A DNA stretch of 64,000 bases from Blepharisma stoltei (GCA_914767885.1 CAJZBQ010000024.1:826238-890237); one strand, 5' to 3'. Positions 32,639-44,534 are shown, numbered from the stretch's first letter. A program made the numbers and translations. Notes: a model not told the origin generated them from the letters alone.

Positions 32639-34342
32639 ATTTTATAATTTTCGACACGTATTGGAGAATTTTCATAGGTTGATATTAATAAAAATTTTTT
32701 AGCTTAATCTTTGAAAATTAGAAAAAGGTAATTTTCAGGCATTTATTAATTTCAATTATTGGCTTGCAAAGGAAAAATATTTTGATCGGTAGAATTTTTA
32801 TCAAATGAATTATTATAATTTAAAATAAATTAAGAGGAGGGCCAGTGAAATTATATAAAGGTTGTAAACTATATATCTTAATATTTTTAAAATAAAAAGG
32901 AATACGGATTAAATAAAAATCTATTAAAGCTCTGATCAGAATAATTTAAATGAAAGGAATTAAGTGAATACCTTTGTATGGTAAGTTTTGGTTTATAAAC
33001 TGTTCTGATTGGATTGATATATTTTAAATTGTTCAATAAGAAATTCTACAAGTATGTATCTGGCTGTATAAAAGACTCTAAATTATTATCTTAATTCTAT
33101 TTACTAATAAGATTGCTGATTTTGCAGATCCAGCAAGGTTTCAAGTTACTCTTTGTATGCTGACTTCATCCATTTATGTCTAATAATTTCTAAAATAACC
33201 AAAGAGAAATAGAATTTTTTTTTAAATGCTTAAAGCCTATAATTATAATCAAATATTAGCCCATTTTATAAGAAAGCATTCTTTTTTTAGGATTGGAAAG
33301 GAAAGAGACTCTTTTGCTTGATTATATTAAGGTTAAAATTTATTAATTGACCATTAACAAATTCAGAGCAAGAATTGAAAAAATAGGACAAAATTATTAG
33401 TTTATTATAATTTGAGACAAATTAAGCCTTAATCTTAATTAACATTAGAAGGCGTCTGCCGTTTTGATTACGCAGTCACCATAGACCCCTAGGGGTTCAC
33501 CTGCTTTGCGGCGCAGTCCTAACAGCCATAAAGACTGCCAAGAGGACACACGTCTACTCCTTCCCGCGTATAGCGGCTTAAGTGTTGAGTGAGCGGGCTA
33601 TGGACTTCTGCGGCTTGCTGCTTGAGTTGACGGGAGTTGACGGGAGTTGGCTTTCCGAATTTCCAAAAAATGGAATTTCTGGTCACCTTTCGGCAAAAAG
33701 GGAAATTCCAAGTCCTGGGACGTAACGCCCAGTTTCACGCTAGGTAGTTGCCCGAATGGTCTAGGCATTGCCTGTAGACTCTGCTGGGCTTACCCTTTCC
33801 AAACCTAGACACCCTTTCCTCTCGAGGGTAAAATCCATTCTGGTCGTTGGACATGGGCCAGGCTCTGCTCTGCAGAATTGCTTACCATGGCATTGTTGTC
33901 CATTTCCTGAATGGCAAAAAAACCTTGCCGGATATAATTAAAATATGAGTCGAATATGTATGGCCGGGAGGCCATATCCAGACGAAGACGCCATATTTTA
34001 ATTATGAGACAAATTAAGCCAAAATGGCTTATTGTATGCAACCTCTTAAATTTAGCTTTGCTTAAAAATAAGTACATTAACTTGATTATTTACCTTAACC
34101 TAAAATATTATAAATTATAATTTATTAGACCAATAAAATAAGATTAAAGGATAATAAATTCTCTTCAATATTATTTTCTATTAATTTATTTTTAAGCATA
34201 AAAATTTCTTTTACCAAGTTTTCCATTACGGTCTTGACTTAAACAGTTGAAAATCTAATTTTTTAAACTGATTTAAAAAAGAAGCGATTTTAGATTAATG
34301 TCGGTCAAATTATCGAGGATTTAGAAATCATTTTATTTAAGC
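32639..34342. other. Intergenic stretch between the acyl-CoA synthetases
   Basis: AT-rich, no coding frame. It contains one SINE-like insert (33413-34020). Confidence 0.45.
33413..34020 (-). mobile_element. SINE-like retroinsert E with 16-bp TSD
   Basis: TSD TGAGACAAATTAAGCC at 33413-33428 and 34005-34020. On the minus strand it starts ATTAAAATATGGCGTCTTCG, like the FAH insert. The two share several blocks, for example GTTTCACGCTAG and GGCCGGGAGGCCAT. Non-coding. Confidence 0.85.
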
Positions 34343-36564
34343 TTATTGAGAAGAATATAAAGAATCTATCTGCTCTTGGAAATACTTTCTTGCTTGGTAT
34401 CTATTAATCTTGAAAGTACTAGTCAAAAACAGTGTTCCCGGCGCTACCATATTTGGATACAAATACACTTTTTTCACCAATTCAAATCCATTTAGTTTTG
34501 ATTCTTTTCCAATTCTATTCATATCATTCAGCACCATCTCAACCACTGCTGGATTTTTACAAATTTCTTCCCAATTTCCCTTTATATCATGGTCTTTCGC
34601 CCAGGCTTCCACCTCAGCTTTTTCTGGTATCACAATTCCAATCAGATAATTCTGCAAAGAATCTCCATACACAAAGACTAAAGCGACATCCCGGCTTTTC
34701 ATATAAGCATTTTCTATCTTGATAGGCGCCACATATTCTCCTTGGGCAAGCTTGAAAATATTTTTTTTCCTGTCAATAACTTTTAAAGAGCCATTATTCC
34801 TTATAAGCCCGACGTCTCCAGTATGGAACCAGCCTTCTTCATCAATCACTTCTCGGGTTATCTCTTTTAGCTTGAAATATCCTTTGGTAACGTTAGGCCC
34901 TCTAAAGCAAATTTCTCCAGCTGCGAATTTCTGCTGCGTTTTTTCGTCGACATAATGAGAGGTATAGCCCATTTCAGGGATATCAACAAGCTTTATTTCG
35001 ACACCTAGTATTGGACCACCTATATGTCCAGACTCAGGGTCATTAATATTAGAAATAGTTACTGGTCCTGCTTCAGTTAGACCATAGCATTCTACAATAG
35101 GGCAACATAAGGCAATTTTCATGAAATTAAGGATATCAGGAGAAATAGGCGCTGACGAGAGAGCACATAGCCTTATATTATTTCCAAGCATCATTCTGAT
35201 TTTTTTGAAAATCAAAAAGTCATAGAACTTGTGGGAGCACTCTGAGTGATTTTTTAAATTTTCAAGTTTGACAGCTATTGCTCTTTTTATAGCTATGGCT
35301 TTATTTCCAGTTGGTTTTGATAAATAGCCGTTAATTAAATCGTAAAACCGATTTAATATTCTTGGAACTGTCGCAAAAATTGATGGCTTGAGTATTGCTA
35401 AATCATCTCTAAGCTTTAAAGGGTCTCCTCTATAAAACCCAGCGGCAGCCCCATTATACGCTATAGAAATTGCCTTTGAGTAGCGCGCTAAGCGCCTGAG
35501 ACTTCCCGACGAAGTCTGGGCGGTGGTTTGACCAGCTGATGTTGGTCAAACCAGCATCCAATTTGACAAATCTTCTATATGAGAAGAATTTGTCATGTTG
35601 GATGTTGGTTTGACCAACATCAGCTGGTCAAACCACGCCCAGACTTCGTCGGGAAGTCTCAGGCGCTTAGCGTGCTACTCAAAGGCAATTTCTATATATA
35701 ATGAAATAGATACCTTTCATATATATGGGCAATAGGTAAATATGAAATATGAATGTCATTTGCATGGATGGTAAAGGATAGGTGGAAATTTACCATACTT
35801 GAAATAAAGTTGAGATGGGTTGTAATTACTCCTTTAGAGTCTCCAGTGGTCCCGCTTGTATAGGTAATAGTAAAAATGTCATCAGGAGACGGAGGGTTAT
35901 ATTCAGCTTGATTTTTGATCCCATGACTTATAATGTCTTGAAAGTCATATAGCGTGATCCCAACTGCTCTTGCATTAGCGCGATCTTCATCGCTGGCTTG
36001 CTCCATTATTATTAAATTATTCAACGATTCTGCTGACCCTTCATGTTTCAATTTTAGGACTTTTTGAATCTTTTCTTTAGTCAGCAATAATGTATGCATT
36101 CTTGTCTGACTTATGATAAATTTCATAGAATCTTCACCCAAAGTATCATAAAAAGGTACTGTCGTGATATTATAAAGTATACACGCATAGTCTGCAATTA
36201 CCCATTCTTCCCTATTTTTGGAGTATAGGCCTAAGAAGCTGAGATTGTATTTTCCATGCTTTTCTTTAGGCGATAGATTAAGATTGACCAGCCCAGACCC
36301 AAAGTTTTTGGCAAGTTCATGTGCTTCTTGATAGGTTTTCCACTCATAGTGGTCTTCTCTTAAAGTCCCCAAAAACCTATTATGCGGGAACAGCCGGTAT
36401 TGGTTCATAACTGAATCAAAAAGAGTTTGGATGTTTGAGTCAGCCAAAGCATTTTCCATGTATTGAGGATGACGGTAAGCTCTTGACTCTCCCTCCTTTT
36501 CATCTCCAACAGCAACTGCATACTCTAGTTTGCGACTTTCGTTTAAACTTCCACAGGTGCCCAT
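34343..36564 (-). CDS. Long-chain acyl-CoA synthetase, copy 2
   Basis: With the 233-bp foldback IES removed this is 663 codons, colinear with copy 1. Motifs: TYTSGTTGDSKGVITTH, ECYGLTEAGPVTISNINDP, GWFHTGDVGLIRNNGSLKVI, DRKKNIFKLAQGEYVAP. N-terminus MGTCGSLNES, again Gly2/Cys4, predicting N-terminal acylation. The join restores HIYERYLFHYIAYNGAAAG, aligned with copy 1 VYERYFMLAMTYAGASVG. The role is the same, activation of long-chain fatty acids; the two paralogs may differ in chain preference or timing. Inserts are at different places in the two copies, so they postdate the duplication. Confidence 0.92.
35464..35696. mobile_element. 233-bp near-perfect hairpin IES in acyl-CoA synthetase 2
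   Basis: A palindrome with ends TA|TAGAAATTGCCTTTGAGTAG and the inverse ending GCAATTTCTA|TA. Arms of about 110 bp pair almost fully (for example AGCTGATGTTGGTCAAACCA in both). Exact TA removal restores the frame. It is GC-rich compared with other IESs. Confidence 0.88.
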
Positions 36565-37367
36565 ATTTATATCCGATGTTAAAATCTCAGAAATAAGTCA
36601 ACAAATATTATGATTTTAATTATAAAAAACTGAGAATAAGAAATATTTTGCCTATTTTTGTAAAAATAATTAATAGCACAGCCTGACATTTTTTCACCAT
36701 TTCTGCGAAATTGTTGTATAAAAGCTGTCCTTATCGGTATTTGAAATAATAATCAAATTTTGAAGTTTGAAACTGACCAGCTGGGGAATTTATTAAAATT
36801 ATTAATTCACCAGTCCCATTTTGAAAATAAACATTTACTTCACCACCTCCATTTTGATCGGATGATGCTGAATTAAATAATTTTAAATTTTAGTTGTCTT
36901 CACTCTGCTATTCCCTACAATAAGCTCTTTTGATTAAACTAGTTGTTTGTTATATGAGTTCCTAACTCTTCTGACAGTAATGAGGACTTTTAATTTTTAG
37001 TCAAAGGTTTTTCGTAAAATATTTTTTCAACTTTAAAGTATTTTTTACTATTTTTAAACATTTCTTATTAATCTTTAAGAGGAGTAGGCTTTTTAAGAAA
37101 AATCGAAAATTATTCCTTCACAGTCTTTAAATAAAAAATCAAATATTATTCTTATAATTCCAAATTGCTTTCTCGTTAAATTAAAGCCAGCTTTAACGAA
37201 GTGGGTATTTAATTTGAGAATTTAGTAGTTATAAATGATAAATTATCTCAAAAATAAAGAGGAAAAGGTTATATTGCCTTGTATAGCATTTGCATGTAAA
37301 ATAATATTTTCACCAGCTCAGCATATCTGTTCACTAACAAGAAATATGCATTGATATTTACACTGCT

Positions 37368-37639
37368 TACTCCCTTCCTCTATGAGCGAACGAAAAATTT
37401 AGTTCGAACACACATTTTTTTAAAAAAACTTATATATAAATTTTATATATAAAATATTTTTTTTGAAATTTAAAAAAATCCAATTCGCGAAAATTGGAAA
37501 GCAAATATTTATTTAATTGTAAAATTTATGTTTTAAATGCAATTAAACAGAATTAGCTAGATATTTTATTATTTTAGCAATCACTTATATATATTTTGTT
37601 TTCATAAAAAATTTTTGTTTGCTTACAGATGGGGGAAGT
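37368..37639. mobile_element. Decayed MITE (CTCC-end family)
   Basis: Ends TTACTCCCTTCCTCTATGAG and CAGATGGGGGAAGTTA, degenerate versions of the MITE ends, flanked by TA. Internal A/T blocks match other copies. Confidence 0.7.
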
Positions 37640-38038
37640 TATTAATGGCTCCATTTCAAACGACTATAGATTTTTGATAGTGTGGCGAATTCTAGGGGAA
37701 ATTTTAGTTGAATTATTTTTGATAGTGAGACATTTGACTGAAAAACCGTTAAATTTCGGCCAAATGGATACACTATTTAAAAATTTTCGACCAAAAGCAC
37801 TCGGTAAAATGTACACTATCAAAAAGGCGCTATCATTGGACCTGCACCCTTATTAGCTAATATCAAAGCAAGAGGCTAAAAAATTCTATAGTTTGGACCT
37901 TCTTTTAACGCATTTCAAATTTTTATATTATTTAATGCTTGTTTAAGATAGTCAAGGGAGTATTTTACAAATTTTTATTGAATTTTTTTAATTGAAATTA
38001 TTAAAAGCAGTTGAATTTTAATTTTTTTCTAATTATGC

Positions 38039-38298
38039 TCATACCATTATATACATATAATGGCTGGTGATGAGGGGCCTGCCTCTTCCCGTAGGGGGTG
38101 TCTCTATATATAGTGAACTACACTGACTGGTTTTGGTGCAAAGAGCTGCCCAATGGTTAGGTTAACCTCGAAGCCAGAAGTTCAGCGCCATTTCTGCTGA
38201 TTAGTGGCCTGGCTCGAACGGCATTGCTTTTGTCAGCAACACTTCAGAATAGGTGAACTAATACTCATCGTAAATTAATCTTAGCGTTCATATCATTA
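38039..38298 (+). mobile_element. Short SINE-like insert O
   Basis: GC-rich, about 240 bp, between TCATACCATTA (38039-38049) and TCATATCATTA (38288-38298). It begins CATATAATGGCTGGTG. Could instead be a small RNA gene; I find no known RNA motif. Confidence 0.4.
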
Positions 38299-38397
38299 AG
38301 ATGACTCATTTGAAATAAAATTATCTATTATCTATCTTAACCAGAATAATTATAAACTAAAGAAATTATAAAAGATAATAGCCCTTTTCTATTATTT

Positions 38398-39906
38398 TTA
38401 TATAATAAACTCTCTAAGTTCATTAGCTACAGCTTTGCATGTGTCAAGGCTCAAAGCTTCCACAAATATTCTGACTATAGGTTCAGTCCCTGAAGGCCTT
38501 AAAAGGACTCTTACTTTTTGATCAGCTAGTCTATGTGTGATTTCTTGTATTTTATTTACAAGATTTGCTGGTTCTACCACTTCCAGCTCGTTTTCTGAAG
38601 TTTTTATTTGCTCTTTTATAGGGGATCTCACTCCAATTATCGTGGTAGGATAATCATGATAAAGTTCTTCCCATTGCTTCAAGCTAAAATCTAATATTTT
38701 CATCGAAATTTCTGAAAGCAAAAGATCAGCCACCGCATCTCCCACAGCCTAAATAATTTTTACTTCATTCGCAAGTGACAAAAATGCCAGTAATTTTTCT
38801 GCATTTAATTCTTTTAATGAAGCTAATTTATTTTCTGACGCAATAATTGTTCCATGTCCATTAGCTTCAAAATACACACTAATTTCTGCCTTTTTTGCAG
38901 CTTCATGAAGATATTTTACCCCAGTTGCTACTAGGACAATTTCAATTCCCCTTTGTTCTAAATATTCTAATGACGCAGAATTTGAGTACCCAGTCGTCAC
39001 AACTGTGACTTTTCCTTCCACATTTTCTTCGTCAAGCAGTTTTTTAAGCGCTAGGCACATTAAAACAGTCAGCCTTTCTCCTCCTAATACATTTAAATTT
39101 TCAGCACTTTTATAGTAAACCAGCCTATCTGCGTCCCCATCTAGACTTGCACATTTAAGACCTACAGGTACATTCCTTGGACAAGTCCTTATTTTATGGG
39201 CGTGCTCAGCCCCACAGCCTTCATTTAGTAAGCTTGGCTCTGTATTTACTATTTGGAAGTTCAATCCTGTGATATTTAATAGTCTCAAAGTATTAGCCCC
39301 AACCCCTCCAGAAGCGTCAATTATAAGGTCATTTTCATAATTATAAGTCTGAGGCAAACTTGTATATAAGCGGCTGGCTTGGTTTAAATAATCTATATAA
39401 GCAGATGCTGGCAATTTTGATGAGAAATTTGATCTGCGGACTAGCCAATGGAGCTGTGGAGTTGTTAATTCTCCATAGTTGTGGGCAGTTCCGCCTGCTA
39501 CCTCGATAGCTTGCTGTAAACAGCTGAGAAGTTCCGGAGAACTTGGCCGATTGTCACAGCCGATAAAGACGTCTCCTTGGATAGGATTAGAAAATTTTTC
39601 ACGTAAAACTTCAGCGAAGTCTTGAGCATTGACGAAGGCTTCAATAGCTCTTTCCCAGGCAATAGGAACCATTTCTCCATTGTGGTCAATCATTTTGATA
39701 CCGTTGTCCGCTATATGGTTGTGGGATGCAGTTATCATTACTCCAGTGATTTTTTTAAGCTCGTGAGATCGCAGAAGGGCAAGTAGGCCGACACGAAAAC
39801 AAGCTTGAGGGAGGTTGTGGGCGACTGTTCGGAAGCCTGCAGTGCCATAAGGTAAATAGACTTGAGCAGATGGGATCTGAAGACTTTTTTGGAGAATGGC
39901 TTCCAT
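38398..39906 (-). CDS. PGM3: Phosphoacetylglucosamine mutase
   Basis: A 497-residue protein after splicing one 15-nt intron (38749-38763). Start MEAILQKSLQIPSAQVYLPYGTAGFR, where YGTAGFR is the family's N-terminal substrate loop. The active-site phosphoserine is in VMITASHNHIADNGIKM (Ser about 61). The metal loop is SLDGDADRLVY. The sugar-binding loop is EANGHGTI and the phosphate loop LLRPSGTEPIVRIFVEA. These place it with AGM1/PGM3 rather than PGM1 (FEANGHG and the short C-terminus). It converts GlcNAc-6-P to GlcNAc-1-P for UDP-GlcNAc synthesis in the cytosol. No IES found. Confidence 0.92.
38749..38763 (-). other. 15-nt spliceosomal intron in PGM3
   Basis: On the minus strand the intron reads GTAAAAATTATTTAG between codons for LANE and AVGDAV. 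Left in place it adds an in-frame TAG. Removal gives the conserved NxAVGDAxAD segment. The size is the heterotrich norm. Confidence 0.92.
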
Positions 39907-40165
39907 TTTTTATGTAAGTATAGAATAAATAAACTAGGCTAAGATATCATGATATTATTTATAACTAATTTTATTGGAAGCTATATAAATAATATTTTTT
40001 TGACAAAAAAGTCATGAGAATCTTGGCTAGTTAATCTCTCTAATTTATAAACAATTATTCAATAATAAAATGATTATTTAAAGATTTGATGCAATTTTTA
40101 TTCAAAAATTATCTAAAAATGACTATTTAAATTTTTTGATAACTTTCTTTTTATATTTCCAAACA

Positions 40166-42843
40166 ATGTCTGACTCTTCTATCCAAGTGATGCTCCGTGT
40201 AAGACCAGCTGACCCTGAAAGCTACGAGAATGTGTACGCTATCGCATCCAACAATACTGACATCCAGTTCTTTCTTCCAGATAAGGAGCCTCAAGGCTTT
40301 CAGTTCCATAAAATATTCCAACCTTTTTGTTCTCAAAATGATATATTTGACCAAGCAGCCTCTCAACAAGTTGACCAATTTCTCAGCGGCCATGATGCCT
40401 TGGTTTTTGCATGTGGCCCAGAAGACTCTGGAAAATCATATTCATTATTTGGTAACCTTAGCCCTAATAACGAAGCAAATGGAGTTATTCCCAAAGCACT
40501 TGTACATGTTTTCAAAAAGATAGAAACAATGAAATCCAGAAAAGAAATAGGTGTAATAGCCAGCTTTGTAGAAATTTATATGAACCAAGTAAGAGATCTA
40601 GGAAATACTAAGGCTGAAGAGGGAAAGTCGGTATTTGAAATTGATAACTTTGACAACCCAGGGTATATAAGTGGACTTTCAGCGAATTTAATTAACTCTT
40701 ATAATGACGTGCAGAGGATGATTCAGCATGGATTTGGCTTAAGAGAAAATTTATGAAGACAAGAAAAAGGTCATTTGATATTAAAAATTTCTATGACAGC
40801 TAAGGAAAAGAATTCTGCGTCAAATTCAAATTTTTACTTTGTGGAGCTTGCAGGGATTGGAGACCAAAAAGAAGATAAAACCAAATACAAAGAACTGGAT
40901 TTTTTAAATACCAGCTTTATTGCAGTGAAGAAAGCCATTTTAAACATCCAAAAAGGAACCCATGTGCAGCATAAAGACTCTCTTATAACCTGGGTGCTCC
41001 AAAGTGTTCTAAACGAGAGGTCAAGCATTTTATTTTTGGCCCATGTGAACCCAAACCCCATTTTCAGTGACAAAATTATAGAAACTCTTGATAATGCTCA
41101 GCAATGTATATCCTTGACTAACCGCCCCAAAGTCTCTCAAGAGCCTTCAAACCTAGTGAACCCTCAACAAATTAAGAGAATGCAAAAGGTAGAAGACGAC
41201 ATACAAGAGCTTAATAACCAAATCGACAAAACACTAAACGACCACTCCGCTAAGCTGAAAGCATTAGGAAAACTCGTCGGAATTCCCATAAATTTAATGG
41301 ATATAGTAGACGCAGAATATGGGTCAAAAGAATACGAAATTGCAAAAAGATATTATGAAGCCTTCAAAAGTGCTAAAAAAATCTCTTAAACTCTTTTTAA
41401 TTATTTTTCTCTTAAAATGACTGAAAAATAAAAAATTCCTTTCAAAAAAGCAGAAAAAATTGAAAAAAGAAACAAAAAAATAGAAAATGAAATTTTTATT
41501 GGAAATAGCATGATGGAAGAATTCAAGAGAGGAGAAGTTTTAAAGTCAAAGAAAACCCTAAATCATGCAGAAAAGCTGAGAGAAAAAATATCTGAAGTAA
41601 AGCACGGCATTACAGACACCCAACTGCAGTCAAAACAAATAGTCCATGAAAATGTCATAGAAAGAGCTGAAGAACTACAAAAGTTACTGTTGCATTCCCA
41701 CATGCTCCTCGAAGAAAAAGCCTCTGTCGTCCACAATCTTCCCTATACAATGAAATCTAAAGCTGCTGATATCCGAAATTTAGTCGATATCAAAGAAAGC
41801 AGCAAAGAAGACGTCCTCCCTGAGCTTATAAACAAGTTTAAGCTTAACGAAGAAGACCACGCAGGGGTTATAGAACTAATAAAGCATAAAAATGAAGCCA
41901 AACTTAAAGAACTTGACAGTGAAGCGCTCAGATTTGAACTGGAATGCAACGAATATAACAGAAGAAAAGAGTAAAAAACATATAGGAGCCATTATAAGAC
42001 TATAGAAACTGAAATTATTCAGATTTACGCCATATTTGAAAAGCATGATACACTTATAAAAGAAATAGAACAAGGGGTGTACAATGGAGGAATCAAGCCA
42101 ATTTATATGCTGGCAACAGAAATCCCTAAGCCTCCGACAAGAGAGAAATACCCTCAGTATGCTATATATAGAGCCTCTTTAAAGCACTTACGGAGAATAA
42201 GTTTCTCACATCGAAAACTGATAATTCTAATATAAGGATATGGAGCCACCCAGTTACTATGAAATATAAGAACTTAAGACAGTCTTTAGCCTTAAGTTCT
42301 CCTAAACCAAATACAGCTGCATTGCCTATGGTGAACACCTATATGACCCAGACTGAAAAAGGGACGAAATCAGATGAGCTAACCCAGTCCTTGCAAGCTG
42401 AGATAAATTCAGCTACAGATCAAGAAATTCTTATGATGGGGCAAAATTTGCAAGAAGCTATAAAATCACTATCAAAAGAAATAAAAAACTTAAAAAAATT
42501 CGAAGAAAATGAGCTCGGTAAGGTCCAAGCGATGGAAATGGAGCTTGATCGTGTTATCACAGAAAGGGATAAAGGCCGAGAACTATACACCCAGAACGTA
42601 AAAAACCGGATGGACTCCAAAATTGTGATTGATTCACAGAAAAGGCTGCTTGACAGGTACATTTTTATAACTGAACAACTGAGTTCTAGACCTTCGACTG
42701 GGAAAAAAAGACCTCAGACGTCTTCAACTCAAAGACCAGGGACGGCTAAAGAAAGTAATAGAGACTCTTCTAAGGCTTATAACTCAGTCAGTCAGTTTTA
42801 TTCAAGTCAAGCGTCAGTTGGGGTGTTTAGCAGAAGACTTTAG
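40166..42843 (+). CDS. Divergent kinesin-like protein, motor probably inactive
   Basis: About 840 residues after removing an IES (about 41374-41496), a 15-nt intron (41971-41985) and a 17-bp segment (near 42157-42179). The N-terminal 330 residues follow the kinesin motor fold: IQVMLRVRP at the start, HKIFQPFCSQNDIFDQA, P-loop position ACGPEDSGKSYSLFG, FVEIYMNQVRDL, YFVELAGIGDQ, and HKDSLITWVLQSVL. The nucleotide-binding motifs are altered: canonical GQTGSGKTxTM is GPEDSGKSYSLFG, and the switch II DLAGSE is ELAGIGD. The remaining 500 residues are mainly coiled coil, ending in a Ser/Thr/Arg tail. It may bind microtubules without cycling ATP. Kinesin ancestry is sure; loss of motor activity is inferred. 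Confidence 0.82.
41374..41496. other. Short IES in the kinesin-like gene (about 123 bp)
   Basis: An A-rich segment with two in-frame TAA codons. The TA pair 41374 and 41497 (or 41506) removes both and keeps the frame. Ends uncertain. Confidence 0.5.
41971..41985 (+). other. 15-nt intron in the kinesin-like gene
   Basis: GTAAAAAACATATAG between codons RRKE and SHYKTIETEII. It holds an in-frame TAA. Same form as the PGM3 intron. Confidence 0.85.
42157..42179 (+). other. 17-bp removal needed (intron or ultra-short IES)
   Basis: The frame must shift by 17 bp between REKYP and LTENKFLTSK. Two candidates: a GT..AG segment at 42157-42173 (GTATGCTATATATAGAG) or a TA-bounded one at 42163-42179. A simple sequence error cannot be excluded. 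Confidence 0.4.
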
Positions 42844-42935
42844 ATAATTATTATCAATATAAACAGCTTATTTTAAACTCTTCTTGAAAATGATTGTATA
42901 GAAATATACCCAGGTCTCTGTTTTCTATATGTAAA

Positions 42936-44534
42936 TTACATATTGGAATGGCTTTCATTTAAAAGCTGTCTTTTAAATGAATATCTTTGAGGAAAAACCA
43001 TGGAATTTCTTTCCCCAGGGGTAGAGGGGTTGATTTCTTGCTTGCTGAAGTTCCGGTTTCTGTGGGAAAGTGTGGGGCTTACGAAGGAAGCCCGATAGAA
43101 ACTGTCGTTAGGGTTAAGATTGTCGTAGACCATTGAAGGATTTCGGCTGCGGTGCGGCATCTGTTTTTTTGGCTCAAAAACATGTTTGACGTCTTTAGGC
43201 TTTAAAATGCTCAGTTTTTGAAGCTTTTTCATGCTCGGCTTTTTTAAGGGAGATTCTTCATCTCTTCTGGTAGAAATTTCAGGGAAAAGACTGGAAAACC
43301 TTTCATTATCTTTGGATTGTCTAATATTAGAAGGAATTTGTTTTATTATCCGAGGGACAAATTCATCGTATTTTATTTGCACTGCATGCAGCGGAGTTAT
43401 ATTCGGCGATTTATCTCTTTTAATTGGCTTCAAAAATGAAGGCTCTGGAGTGTTATTTTCACTATAAGCGTGCTTTTTATTAGAAATTCTTTTCTCTTGC
43501 AATTCTTCACTTAAAATTTTAAGAAGTTCTAATTCAAACGTCTGCTTAAAGGTCTTATCAAAATATGGATGATCTAACAGTTCTTGACAGGTTGGCCTTT
43601 GATGTTGGTCATAAACTAAACAGGCTTTTAAAAAACTAATAGATGGATCCGGCAGAAAATAGAATTTCTTTTTGATAACAGACTCTAAATTGTTTAATGG
43701 TAACTTTTTTCTAATTAAATCATACATCTAGTCCTTGGTATATCGGGTTGTTCTGAAATGCAGTTACATACTTTTCCGGCAAATTCCCACCACATAATTT
43801 CATGATCTTATAAAGAGTATCCAAATCATTATCCCCCGGAAATAAAGGCTGCCCAGTAAGTAGCTCTGCAAATAAACACCCAACAGCCCATATATCAATC
43901 TCTTTTCCATACCGTGTATCCCCTACAAGCAACTCAGGCGCTCTATATCATCTAGTAGATACATAGTCCGTATAATTCCCGGCTTTTGAATTCAGCTGTC
44001 TCACGAAGCCCAAATTATCTAATTTTTTTTTTTTAAAAACATCCCACCTTCTTATAATTAAATTAAAATTAGTCTCGCAAAGCCAAAATCACACAGCTTT
44101 AGCACCCCTTTATTTGAAATAAGAAGATTTTCAGGCTTCACGTCTCTATGCACAATATTATGAGTGTGGCAATATTTCAGCGCTTCCAGCAGTTGGAACA
44201 TAATTCTCTTAACAGTCAGCTCATCTAATCCTTCAGGGCTCCTTTCAATTTTCTCTAAAATTGTGTTGTCGACGTACTCAAAGATCAGGTGTAGCCTACC
44301 TTTTCGCTGGAAGAACTCTAATAAGGAAACTATGTTTTGGTGCCGCATGAGTTTCAGCATCCGGACTTCTCGTAAGGCGATTTTCTTGACGTGCTCATTT
44401 TCGTCACCTTCTTTAAACTTTTTTATAGCAACGGTCATGCCAGTTTCTTTGTGAAGAGCTTTGACGACTGTTCCGTACGTTCTGAATAGAAATTACCCTT
44501 CTCCTATGACATTTAGGACTTCGTATTTTTCCAT
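42936..44534 (-). CDS. CDKL-type serine/threonine kinase
   Basis: 503 residues after removing a 15-nt intron (44482-44496), an IES of 50 bp (44020-44069) and a 22-bp segment near 43701-43725. Motifs: [12 protein letters not shown] (Gly loop, completed by splicing), [31 protein letters not shown], activation loop [15 protein letters not shown], and [13 protein letters not shown]. KKFKxxxEN and the TxY loop mark the CDKL (cyclin-dependent-kinase-like) group; TDY replaces the usual TEY. CDKLs regulate cilium length in other organisms, a fitting role in a ciliate but inferred. The C-terminal 200 residues are basic and Ser/Pro-rich without a domain. Convergent with the kinesin-like gene (92-bp gap). 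Confidence 0.88.
43701..43725 (-). other. 22-bp removal in the kinase gene (ultra-short IES or odd intron)
   Basis: Between NPIYQGLD and [13 protein letters not shown] the frame shifts by one. Removing a TA-bounded 22 bp (43701-43722) gives GLDVPLNNLE; removing GT..AG 22 nt (43704-43725) gives GLDLPLNNLE. Both fit the CDKL alignment. Confidence 0.5.
44020..44069. other. 50-bp IES in the kinase gene
   Basis: Between TA at 44020 and TA at 44070, directly after the codons for DFGFAR. Removal gives [20 protein letters not shown] in frame. One of the shortest IES candidates here. Confidence 0.6.
44482..44496 (-). other. 15-nt intron in the kinase gene
   Basis: On the minus strand GTAATTTCTATTCAG interrupts the Gly-rich loop. 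Splicing gives IGEGTYGTVV. Firm, because the motif is universal. Confidence 0.92.

Larger units (their letters stand above)
36565..38397. other. Intergenic stretch
   Basis: AT-rich. It holds a decayed MITE (37368-37639), a short region with repeated ACTATAGATTT/TTTGATAGTG words (37660-37830) and a small SINE-like insert near 38040-38298. No gene seen. Confidence 0.45.

Noticed and set aside
38039-38298. tRNA or other known structural RNA gene
   Set aside because: I could not fold a cloverleaf or find a known RNA motif. No tRNA or rRNA was recognised anywhere in the window.
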